Below, in pieces: positions 53,930-61,363 of a DNA stretch of 64,000 bases. A model generated the notes under the pieces. It did not search any database. It saw only the letters and a program-made list of their open reading frames with translations, and was not told the DNA's origin. Source of the DNA: an uncultured Duodenibacillus sp. Lineage in GTDB: Bacteria > Pseudomonadota > Gammaproteobacteria > Burkholderiales > Burkholderiaceae_F. Made by a program: the position numbers and the translations under genes. How positions within the stretch are numbered: the stretch's first letter is position 1; the number at the start of each line of letters is the position of its first letter. The stretch is from NCBI GenBank assembly GCA_944390745.1, contig CALXQK010000013.1, positions 186,001-250,000 of the forward strand, read 5' to 3'.

Positions 53930-55639
53930 CTACTTCTTTGCAACGGCCTTCTTGGCCGCGGCCGTGGCCGAGCGCAGGCGCTTGATCACGATCGAGGAGG
54001 TCTTCTCAAAGCCCGTCGGATTGTGCACGCCGTTGGAGTAGTCGTTGGCGTACCAGCCGCGGCAGGTGAGGTACTGGCTGTAGGCGATCTTCAGGGCGTC
54101 GTACTCAGCCGTCGGAATCTTCACATTCCCCTTCTTGGCCTCGATCAGTAGATCGCGCGCCTCCTTGCCGTAGCGCTCCATGCGGTCCTGGTGGATGCGG
54201 TAGCGCTGCTGGATGACCTGCACCATGTAGGCGGCCTGACCCTCGGACCAGTTGTCGCCCTTGGGATTGCCATGGCACTCGCTGCGCGCGCAGGTGTTCT
54301 TGTACTTCAGGCGCGGCAGACTCGGCTGGTGCTCAAGCGTGCCGTCGGCCTTCTTGGCGAAGTGGCAGTCCGCGCATCCCACGCCCATCTGGCCGTGCTT
54401 GGAGGCTGCGACCGTCTCCATGTGGTAGTGGTCGGTGCCGATGGTCTTGACGCCCGTGGCGGCGTCAATGCCGTTGTACATGCCCTTGCCGTAGACGATG
54501 TTCCACCACTCCAGGGGATTGGCCGCAAAGGTGGTGCCGACCCACCAGCCGTCGCCTTCGGTCACGTTGGCCTTGTGCAGGAGCTTGCCCGTCTTGGCGT
54601 CATAGAACGCGTTCGAGCGGTTGTGGCCGAGATGGCACTGGCCGCACATGAAGTTCGAGTTGTAGCGCTCGAGAATGGCGATCTTGCGCTCGTAGCCGCG
54701 CACGCCCATGGTGATGATCTCAGCCTTGGGATAGGCCATCGAGCCGGCATTCTTCTGATAGCGGTAGTCCTTGAAGTCCGGATGCGTCATCGACTCGATC
54801 AGATGATCGAACGTCACGCGCGGCTCGGCCGAGTGCGGGTCGTGGCACAGGATGCAGTTGAAGCTGTTGTTGACCTTCTTGACGGCCTTGGCGTCAGGAT
54901 CGTCGAAGACAAGTCCCACGCCGGGCTTGTCCTTGCCCAGATAGGCGTACTCCATCAGATGGTCGGCGGTCTTGCACTTGAGGCAGTCCGAGCGGCCCAT
55001 CACCTCGCGGCCCTTGTGCGAACGCCAGGTCAGCGACAGCACGTCGTCCCTGGTGCCGATCCGGTCGCCCTCCTCGGGGCGGGTGTCGACGGTCGCCTCG
55101 GTGCGCGGGCCGACGGGATGCGACAGATCCTTGTAGTCCTTGTAGGCATAGCGGCCGTCGGAGCGGATCGTGATCAGGTCGGTGACGATGTTGGCATGAA
55201 ACCTCGGCAGACGGTACTGGTTGCTGCGGAACTGGTTGTCGCCGTAGATGTCGCGAAAGCCGCTGTAGGCGGGCGGCGCATACTTGAGCGCCCACTCATA
55301 GTGGTACTTCGGATCCATCAGGTCATGCGGCTGCGCCGGGTGGCACTGGGCGCAGGCCGCGTACTCAAAGTGCGTGGTCGGGCGGTTCTGCGCCGAGGGC
55401 TTCTTCATGTGCTCATCCTTGATGTCGTGGCACGAGGCGCAGTTGACGTCCTTGTGCGCGCCGCGCAGGGTGAGCGTCTTGATGGCCGTGTTGTGGCAGG
55501 CCAGACACGTCTTGACGTCAGCGGGTTTTTCAGGCTCGACGATCTTGGTGCCGGCCGCCTTGCCGGTGCCGAGCGCGTAGGCGGCGTTCATCGCGGCAAC
55601 CGATGCAATCGCCGCGACGGCCAGGGCTGTCCTTGTCAT
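53930..55639 (-). CDS. Octaheme c-type cytochrome of NrfA/ONR-like build with a CX2CK haem
   Basis: A 569-residue exported protein; the signal ends at AYA (residue 22). Haem sites: CLACH 45, CASCH 67, CAQCH 96, CLKCK 219, CILCH 262, CGQCH 332, CADCH 422, and CARSECH 450 (CX4CH). Three leading haems plus a five-haem NrfA-like core starting with Lys-ligated CX2CK is the plan of octaheme nitrite reductases. Of the NrfA catalytic set, His277 seems kept (TDHYHMET), but Tyr218 is replaced (CGQCHLGHN instead of CGQCHVEYY) and Arg114 is not evident. So reduction of nitrite is uncertain; other N or S oxyanions are possible. No NrfH-like partner is adjacent. Confidence 0.85.
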   Translation of the reverse strand: MTRTALAVAAIASVAAMNAAYALGTGKAAGTKIVEPEKPADVKTCLACHNTAIKTLTLRGAHKDVNCASCHDIKDEHMKKPSAQNRPTTHFEYAACAQCHPAQPHDLMDPKYHYEWALKYAPPAYSGFRDIYGDNQFRSNQYRLPRFHANIVTDLITIRSDGRYAYKDYKDLSHPVGPRTEATVDTRPEEGDRIGTRDDVLSLTWRSHKGREVMGRSDCLKCKTADHLMEYAYLGKDKPGVGLVFDDPDAKAVKKVNNSFNCILCHDPHSAEPRVTFDHLIESMTHPDFKDYRYQKNAGSMAYPKAEIITMGVRGYERKIAILERYNSNFMCGQCHLGHNRSNAFYDAKTGKLLHKANVTEGDGWWVGTTFAANPLEWWNIVYGKGMYNGIDAATGVKTIGTDHYHMETVAASKHGQMGVGCADCHFAKKADGTLEHQPSLPRLKYKNTCARSECHGNPKGDNWSEGQAAYMVQVIQQRYRIHQDRMERYGKEARDLLIEAKKGNVKIPTAEYDALKIAYSQYLTCRGWYANDYSNGVHNPTGFEKTSSIVIKRLRSATAAAKKAVAKK

Positions 55640-55955
55640 GATTGTTCTCCTTCTGGGGTCAACGCCGCACAGCCGCCTCCCGGGCGGCTTTTTCTTCTTG
55701 CGTTGACAGGGCGAGACCATTATCAAGGGCTGCTCATCCTGCTGGTCAACAAATCGACGATGCTTTAGACAACATCTGCGTTAAGTTCTGGCCGCCTTTA
55801 AGGATTCCTTCATCAACGCCCCGGCAGGAGATCCGCCCCTGCGGAGCATCTGCAGACAAAATCGCCGCGCCGCTTCCTGAAAATGAAACGGCGCGGCGAG
55901 ATGGCGGGATCCGGATTCTGAAGGAGCGTGCCCGCCGGCCGCTCCCTGTTTTGCC
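55640..55955. promoter_or_regulatory. Promoter region of the octaheme cytochrome gene
   Basis: 316 bases between the octaheme gene start and the response-regulator stop. The minus strand has GGAG 8 bases before the start codon at 55639. AT-richer sequence lies around 55740-55800. Apart from the terminator at 55858-55898 nothing else was recognised. Confidence 0.35.
55858..55898 (-). terminator. Terminator of the response regulator gene (minus strand)
   Basis: CGCCGCGCCG at 55863-55872 pairs perfectly with CGGCGCGGCG at 55889-55898. On the minus strand it is followed by ATTTTGTC. It separates the regulator transcript from the octaheme gene promoter. Confidence 0.75.
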
Positions 55956-56639
55956 CTAGGGCTTGGGCAGGGGCGTGCGGTGCCCGTTTTCGCTCGCCCA
56001 GAGCGCGGCCTCGACGCGGGTTGAAAAGCCGAGCTTCTTGAGGAGGTGCTTGACGTGCACCTTGACCGTGCCGTCGGAAATCTTGAGCCGCTCGGAGATG
56101 AGGCGGTTGCTCATGCCGTTGGAGATGCACTGCAGCACCTGCATCTCGCGGGGACTCAGCACGGAAATGTCGCGCCCCTCGTCGACGTACGAGACATTTC
56201 GGAGGGTTTCGGCGAGCGCGCTTGTGAGCGCATCGCTGATCACCATTTCGCCCGCGGCCACGCGCGGCAGCTGGTTTGCAAAGTCCGAGGCCTTCAGGCG
56301 CTTGGACAAAAAGCCGTCGCCCTGCATGCGGATGGCGGCCATCAGGGACGGCTGCGAGCCGTCGGTAATCGTCATCAGACAGCGCACACCGGGCGAGGCG
56401 CTCTTGACGAGCTCCAGGGCCCGCACGGCGGGCTGGCCGGCATCAAGATCGAGAATCACCAGATTGACGCCGTGGTCTGCGACCAGTGCAGGAATGCTCT
56501 CAACCTTGTCAGTGACGGCGGCGACCTCAAAGCCCTCAAGCTGCTTGAGCACATGCACGAGACCGTCTGCAAAAAGCGGGCAAAGGTCAAAGACCAGCAC
56601 CCGCATGGGAGGGTGTCTGATGGGATCGGTGGTTGTCAT
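55956..56639 (-). CDS. NarL/LuxR-family response regulator with an incomplete acidic pocket
   Basis: A 227-residue regulator. The receiver domain (residues about 12-130) has the phospho-acceptor Asp in LVILDLD, the Thr in MTITDGS and Lys in LSKRLKASD. The usual Asp-Asp pair of the acidic pocket is reduced (VFDLCPLF instead of VDDHPLF). The LuxR-type helix-turn-helix is LSPREMQVLQCISNGMSNRLISERLKISDGTVKVHV. No sensor kinase is adjacent. The position 316 bases upstream of the octaheme cytochrome gene suggests that it controls it. An ATG at 56606 is an alternative start. Confidence 0.9.
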   Translation of the reverse strand: MTTTDPIRHPPMRVLVFDLCPLFADGLVHVLKQLEGFEVAAVTDKVESIPALVADHGVNLVILDLDAGQPAVRALELVKSASPGVRCLMTITDGSQPSLMAAIRMQGDGFLSKRLKASDFANQLPRVAAGEMVISDALTSALAETLRNVSYVDEGRDISVLSPREMQVLQCISNGMSNRLISERLKISDGTVKVHVKHLLKKLGFSTRVEAALWASENGHRTPLPKP

Positions 56640-56720
56640 CTTTGTTCTTGTTCTGGATGGACTGCGGCGCGCCGCCGCCCCGGCGGGAACCGGCGGCGCA
56701 GGGGCGCGCCCCGACTTCTT

Positions 56721-57992
56721 TTAGAGTTCCTCGTAGTGTTCGACCGTGCTCCAGAGGATGGCCGCGCCCTTCATGAAGTCCTCGATCTTCATGTCCTCGT
56801 AGGGATTGTGCGAACCGTTCTGGTTGGCAACGAAGATCATGGTGGCGGGCACGCCCGCATTGCTGAGCACGGCCGTGTCGTGCCCGGCGCCGCTTGCGAG
56901 GCGGCGCACCGGCACGCCGCAAAGGCCGGCGGCCTTCACAAGCTTGGCGCTCAGCGGCTCGCTCACGGTGGAAGCCGCCGTCACGAGCTTCTTGTCAAAT
57001 TCAAACTTCACGCCGCGCTCGCGGGCCACGACCTCGGACTCCCGGACCATCAGATCGTGGAACTGCTCGACGGTGTCCATGCTGAGGCTTCTCATGTCCA
57101 CGGTGAACTCCACCTCGCCGGGAATGACTGAGATGGCCGCGGTGCGCCCGGTGTGCATCACGCCCACCGTAAAGACGAGGTCGGCGCCCTTTCCGAGCCA
57201 TTCATCCCAGTGCCGGTCCATGCGGTGCAGCAGCTCGACGGTCGCAAGCAGCGCGTCATGCCGATACTGCTTGTCCACGGCGCCCGAGTGCGCGGTCTGC
57301 CCGATGCAGCGCACGCAGCGGTGGCGCACATTGCCGCGAATGCCGGTGACGATGCCCACGCGCTCGGTGCTCGAGCTGTCGAGCGTCGGTCCCTGCTCGA
57401 TGTGCAGCTCCACGAAGGCCTCGATCTTGGAAAGATCCAGAAGCGGCTTGCCGCTGGTGAGGTCGGCCGCGCGAAAGCCGCAGGCGGCCACGCACTCGCC
57501 GAGCGTCGTGTTCTCCGTGCGGTGCTTGAGCATCATGTCGGCATCGGTGAGCCGCCCCGTGATGGCAAGCGACCCCACGTAGGCCTTTCCGAAGAAGCTC
57601 GACTCCTCGCAGCGCATGACGAGCACCACGTAGTCGCGCTCGGGCGTGAAGTTGTTGCGCCGCATCCACCAGGCCACGCACAGCGCCGCCGTCACGCCCG
57701 CAAGGCCGTCGTAGTTGCCGCCCTGCGGCACGCTGTCGGCGTGGCTGCCGGTCACAAAGGAGTTGAGCTCGCGGTTTCTGCCCGGATAGGTCATCCAGAC
57801 ATTGCCGGCCGGGTCGGTGTGAATCTCCATGCCGAGCTCGGCGCCGATGCTCGTCAGATAGTTGATGACGTCGGTTTCGGTCTGGGAGTATCCCTGTCGC
57901 GTGACGCCGAGTCCGTCTGCGCTCATCTTGCGCACCGTGTCAAAAATCGTTCGACAGAACTTCACGCCGTCTCGCTGCAGATCACCTGACAT
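56721..57992 (-). CDS. M20-family Zn-dependent amidase (N-carbamoyl-amino-acid hydrolase/allantoate amidohydrolase type)
   Basis: A 423-residue enzyme of the hydantoinase/carbamoylase family. TGSHADSVPQGGNYDGLAGV has the first metal ligands, RCEESSFFGKAYVGS the catalytic Glu, ELHIEQGP a further His, and LASGAGHDTAVLSN a late segment. A dimerisation domain lies around IGQTAHSGAVDK. Family members release ammonia and CO2 from N-carbamoyl amino acids, ureidoglycolate or allantoate. No hydantoinase or allantoinase gene is adjacent, so the substrate is open. Cytoplasmic; no signal peptide. Confidence 0.9.
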   Translation of the reverse strand: MSGDLQRDGVKFCRTIFDTVRKMSADGLGVTRQGYSQTETDVINYLTSIGAELGMEIHTDPAGNVWMTYPGRNRELNSFVTGSHADSVPQGGNYDGLAGVTAALCVAWWMRRNNFTPERDYVVLVMRCEESSFFGKAYVGSLAITGRLTDADMMLKHRTENTTLGECVAACGFRAADLTSGKPLLDLSKIEAFVELHIEQGPTLDSSSTERVGIVTGIRGNVRHRCVRCIGQTAHSGAVDKQYRHDALLATVELLHRMDRHWDEWLGKGADLVFTVGVMHTGRTAAISVIPGEVEFTVDMRSLSMDTVEQFHDLMVRESEVVARERGVKFEFDKKLVTAASTVSEPLSAKLVKAAGLCGVPVRRLASGAGHDTAVLSNAGVPATMIFVANQNGSHNPYEDMKIEDFMKGAAILWSTVEHYEEL

Positions 57993-58473
57993 CTCCTGAC
58001 CTTCCTCTTATTTGAAATTCAAACCGGGTGGCCGGCTGATTGCGAAAGAAGCCTCCCGCAAGCCGAAATCGTGGGTGGCATACCATGGGAAAATACTAAT
58101 TGCCAGAAAACACTACCCACAAAGGATTATGCCTCGATTTGCCGCCGTGATCCTTCGGCTGACTGCAAATCCCCGCCGGGGATTTGACCGAATCGGATAA
58201 AGATGCAGAAAGTCCCGCCCGTACGCTGGTTTTTCAGGACTCTTCGTCACGCTCCCTTTATGAAAGCCGCCTATGATTGTCCTGTAGTTTTATGCGGGGG
58301 AGCGTCTGCCTGCGGGGTCGCCCTGTCAGGGTACCTCCTTTGGTCTAGCGCCGGCTCGCCGGCCGGTGCTGCCGCAGAGCGTCTCCCACTTGTTTGATGG
58401 CTTCGACGGCCCTGCCCGCGGACAGCCTGCTGACGGTCCGCGGCGGCGCCGCCCGTCTGATGAGGTTAAGAAA
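57993..58473. other. Intergenic region between two divergent amidohydrolase genes
   Basis: 481 bases. CAAATCCCC-GCC-GGGGATTTG at 58166-58186 is a perfect 9-base inverted repeat without a T tail. The first 150 bases are AT-rich and must hold the promoter of the minus-strand gene. No further gene was seen. Confidence 0.35.
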
Positions 58474-59754
58474 ATGACCACAGCCTCCAACTATCAGGAC
58501 CAGCTGATTGAAATTCGTCGTCGTCTGCACCAGAACCCCGAGGAGGGCTGGTCGGAATTCACCACCACGGCGTTCATCATCACCACGCTGCGCGGCTACG
58601 GCTACGAGGTTCTCTGCGGCCGCCGCGTCGTCAATCCCGACGCCTGCCTGGGCCGCGCCCCGAAGGTCGTGCAGGCCGGCATCGAGCGCGCCCGCAAGAA
58701 CGGCGTCTCCGAGGAGCTGCTCGCCGAGATGCAGGAGCTCACCGGCTGCGTCGCCGTGCTCGACACCGGCCGTCCCGGCCCGACGCTCGCGCTTCGCTTC
58801 GACATCGACTGCGTGCCGGTGACCGAAAGCACCGATCCCTCGCACCTGCCCGCCAAGCTCGGCTTCATCTCGAAGAACCCGGGCTTCATGCACGCCTGCG
58901 GCCACGATGCGCACACCTCGCTCGGCCTGGCCGTGGCGCACTGGGTGATGGACAACAAGGACCAGCTGAGCGGCCGCATCAAGATTCTGTTCCAGCCCGC
59001 TGAGGAGGGCGTGCGCGGCGCCGCGGGCATGGCCGCCAGCGGCATCGTCGACGACGCCGACTACTTCCTCGGCGCGCACTGCGCCATGTCGGCCAAGTCG
59101 GGCGAGCTCGCCACGAACCTCTACGGGTACCTGTGCACCACGAAGCTTGACGTGACGATCCACGGCCGTCCCTCGCACGCGGGCGCCGCTCCGCAGGACG
59201 GCCGCAACGCCCTGGCCGCCGCGGCCAATGCCGTCGTACAGATGCTCGGCATTCCCCGCCACGCCGGCGGGATGACGCGCATCAACGTCGGGCAGCTCAT
59301 CGCTGGCGAAGGCCGCAACGTCATCCCCTCCAAGGCGGTGATGAAGCTTGAGGTGCGCGGCGAAACCGGCGAAATCAACGACTACATGGTCGAGCAGGTG
59401 CACAACATCTGCGAGGGCGTGGCGAAGTCCTTCGGCGTCACCTATGAGGCGCAGAAGATGGGCGAGGCCGTCGACCTCAAGGCCGACCAGGAGCTTGTGG
59501 ACGTGCTCAACGCCGCGGGCCGCGAGGTCGAGGGCATCAAGGTCATCGACACGCCGCTCAACTTCGGCGGCTCCGAGGACGCCACGATTCTTGCCCGCCG
59601 CGTGCAGTCGCACGGCGGCAAGGCCGCCTTCTTCCTGTGGGGCTCCAACCGTCCGAGCGGCCACCACACGGCCACGTTCGACATCTGCGAGTCCGACATG
59701 GTGAAGGCGCTTGAGGTCTGGACGCACGTGATTCCCAAGATCATGCACGCCTAG
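58474..59754 (+). CDS. M20 amidohydrolase resembling AbgA (p-aminobenzoyl-glutamate hydrolase subunit A)
   Basis: A 426-residue protein. It has the family insert after the first strand (GRRVVNPDACLG, then IERARKNGVSEELL and LDTGRPGPTLALRFDID) that is characteristic of AbgA. Metal motifs are HACGHDAHTSLGLA, PAEEGVRGAAGMAASG and GSEDATILARRV. E. coli AbgAB cleaves p-aminobenzoyl-glutamate, a folate breakdown product; here there is no abgB or abgT partner nearby. The start at 58474 begins the similarity. A terminator follows. Confidence 0.85.
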   Translation: MTTASNYQDQLIEIRRRLHQNPEEGWSEFTTTAFIITTLRGYGYEVLCGRRVVNPDACLGRAPKVVQAGIERARKNGVSEELLAEMQELTGCVAVLDTGRPGPTLALRFDIDCVPVTESTDPSHLPAKLGFISKNPGFMHACGHDAHTSLGLAVAHWVMDNKDQLSGRIKILFQPAEEGVRGAAGMAASGIVDDADYFLGAHCAMSAKSGELATNLYGYLCTTKLDVTIHGRPSHAGAAPQDGRNALAAAANAVVQMLGIPRHAGGMTRINVGQLIAGEGRNVIPSKAVMKLEVRGETGEINDYMVEQVHNICEGVAKSFGVTYEAQKMGEAVDLKADQELVDVLNAAGREVEGIKVIDTPLNFGGSEDATILARRVQSHGGKAAFFLWGSNRPSGHHTATFDICESDMVKALEVWTHVIPKIMHA

Positions 59755-59825
59755 TCTGCGCATCTGCGAATCTGCGCACGCCCCGCCCCCTGCTGTCCAG
59801 GACGGCCGGGGCGGCGCCTGCCGCC

Positions 59826-59866
59826 GGGCGGGCGGGAGTCTGAGGACTCTCGCCCGCCCTTGTCTT
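59826..59866 (+). terminator. Terminator of the AbgA-like gene
   Basis: GGGCGGGCGGGAGTC at 59826-59840 pairs with GACTCTCGCCCGCCC at 59845-59859 with one mismatch, followed by TTGTCTT. Confidence 0.65.
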
Positions 59867-60125
59867 GTCGGCGCGAAAAACAGCGCAGGGCGCGCCGGAA
59901 AGGAGCACAATCCTAGTTCAGGGACGCCTCATGGCAGACAAAAAGAGGCTGCCCGGCCGACGTCCCGAGGGACGTCCAGCCTGCGTCGGCAGCCTGAAAG
60001 GGAGGCCGCCGCCCATTGCTCTGTGCAGAAGGAAAAACAGACGGTGCGGCAGCTTCCGAGGGCAATCTTTCAATTTCCAGTCGGACCGGGGCGTCCCGGT
60101 CATTCATCCTCCCGCCGGTCGACGG
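59867..60125. other. Intergenic stretch between the AbgA-like and AEC genes
   Basis: About 260 bases between converging genes. A short plus-strand frame starting at 59931 (MADKKRLPGRRPEG) has no recognisable family and runs on antisense to the AEC gene, so it was not called. No clear minus-strand terminator for the AEC gene was seen. Confidence 0.3.
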
Positions 60126-61088
60126 CTAGAGAAAGGTCACAAGCGTAAACCAGACCGGCGCAGCAAAGATCAGGCCGATCGTCGACATGCTCACCGCCTC
60201 CGAGGCGTACTCCTCGTCGGCGCCGTAGTGCCGCGAGAGCACGGCAATCATCGAGGACACCGGCAGAATCGTCGAAATCACGAAGACCTGGCGCATGACC
60301 TCGGGAACATCAAAGGGCGTCATCAGGGCGATCATGAGACAGGGACGGATCACAAAGCACGCCAGAAGAATGAGCCACACCTCGCGCGGCATGTGCAGCA
60401 GCTTTCTGAAGCCCACCTTGGCGACCGTGGTGCCGATGAAGATGAGCGCCAGCGGCGTGGCAAGCTGTCCGATCATGTGCGTCGACAGCAGCAGAAACCG
60501 CGGCACCTGAATCGAGAGAAGAATGCAGAGCATGCCGATCAGAAAGCCCAGCAGCGGCGGCGAGGTGAAGAGCTTGAGGCTCTGCAGGGAGAACATCTTC
60601 GGCTGGGGCTTTCCGTGGCGGCGCACGCCGTCGAGGCGGATGTTGTAGAGCCCGATCGTCCAGATGAAGATCACGTTGGCAAAGAAGTACACGAGCAGGT
60701 AGGGCAGCCCCGTCTCGCCAAAGAGCGCAATCGTCACCGGCACGCCCACAAAGAGCACGGTCGAGGAGGTGAAGCACGCGATGAAGGCCCCGTGGATCTC
60801 CTCGCGCACCACCCCGAGCTTGACCAGGACAATCGAGATGGCGAAGTTGATGCCGACGACCAGAAACGGCAGGAAGGCCATGTTGATGAGCTCCATCAGC
60901 TGGTCGTGCGTGAACTTCGAGGTGACCGAGTAAAAGAGAAAGAACGGGATGGCGCAGTTGACGAGCCTTGAGATCAGCGTGCGGCCCTTCTCGTCGTACC
61001 AGCCCCTGCGCGCCGTCACCCAGCCGATGCCTGCGACAAACACCAGTACGAGCACCGCCGTCAGGGAATGTGTGATGGCTTCAAACAT
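60126..61088 (-). CDS. AEC-family transporter (auxin-efflux-carrier-like)
   Basis: A 320-residue membrane protein with about ten helices in two halves. Segments LISRLVNCAIPFFLFYSVTS, HGAFIACFTSSTVLFVGVPVTIALFG and LATPLALIFIGTTVAKVGF are typical of AEC carriers. Bacterial members export or import dicarboxylates such as malate, or other small organic acids. Its placement after two amidohydrolase genes may mean that it handles a product, but they are on separate transcripts. Confidence 0.9.
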   Translation of the reverse strand: MFEAITHSLTAVLVLVFVAGIGWVTARRGWYDEKGRTLISRLVNCAIPFFLFYSVTSKFTHDQLMELINMAFLPFLVVGINFAISIVLVKLGVVREEIHGAFIACFTSSTVLFVGVPVTIALFGETGLPYLLVYFFANVIFIWTIGLYNIRLDGVRRHGKPQPKMFSLQSLKLFTSPPLLGFLIGMLCILLSIQVPRFLLLSTHMIGQLATPLALIFIGTTVAKVGFRKLLHMPREVWLILLACFVIRPCLMIALMTPFDVPEVMRQVFVISTILPVSSMIAVLSRHYGADEEYASEAVSMSTIGLIFAAPVWFTLVTFL

Positions 61089-61363
61089 GAACGCGCCCTC
61101 TTTTATTTTTCTTTTGTCTTGAAATCAAAATCCGGAAGGCGGCTTGAACAGCCGGACCCGGGAAACCGCAGCCAGGCCGCGGGAACCGGATGCAGGCACC
61201 CCGTCTGCCCAGGGCCCTGCAAGCCTTTTCCGGATTGAGAACGAGTTTAGCGAGGCGCCCGGACGCGGACGCACAAGGTCATCTGTCATTTAGATGACCT
61301 CTACCACCTTGGAGGCATGCCGCCCGCCGGCCGCAGGGGCGGCGGGCCCCCATTGCGTGCGCG
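61089..61363. promoter_or_regulatory. Upstream region of the AEC gene with a palindrome
   Basis: 275 bases. AGGTCATCT at 61276-61284, a 7-base spacer, and AGATGACCT at 61292-61300 form a perfect 9-base inverted repeat in an otherwise unstructured stretch. It lies about 190 bases before the AEC start and could be an operator. The 3' end of the NERD-helicase gene follows. Confidence 0.4.
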
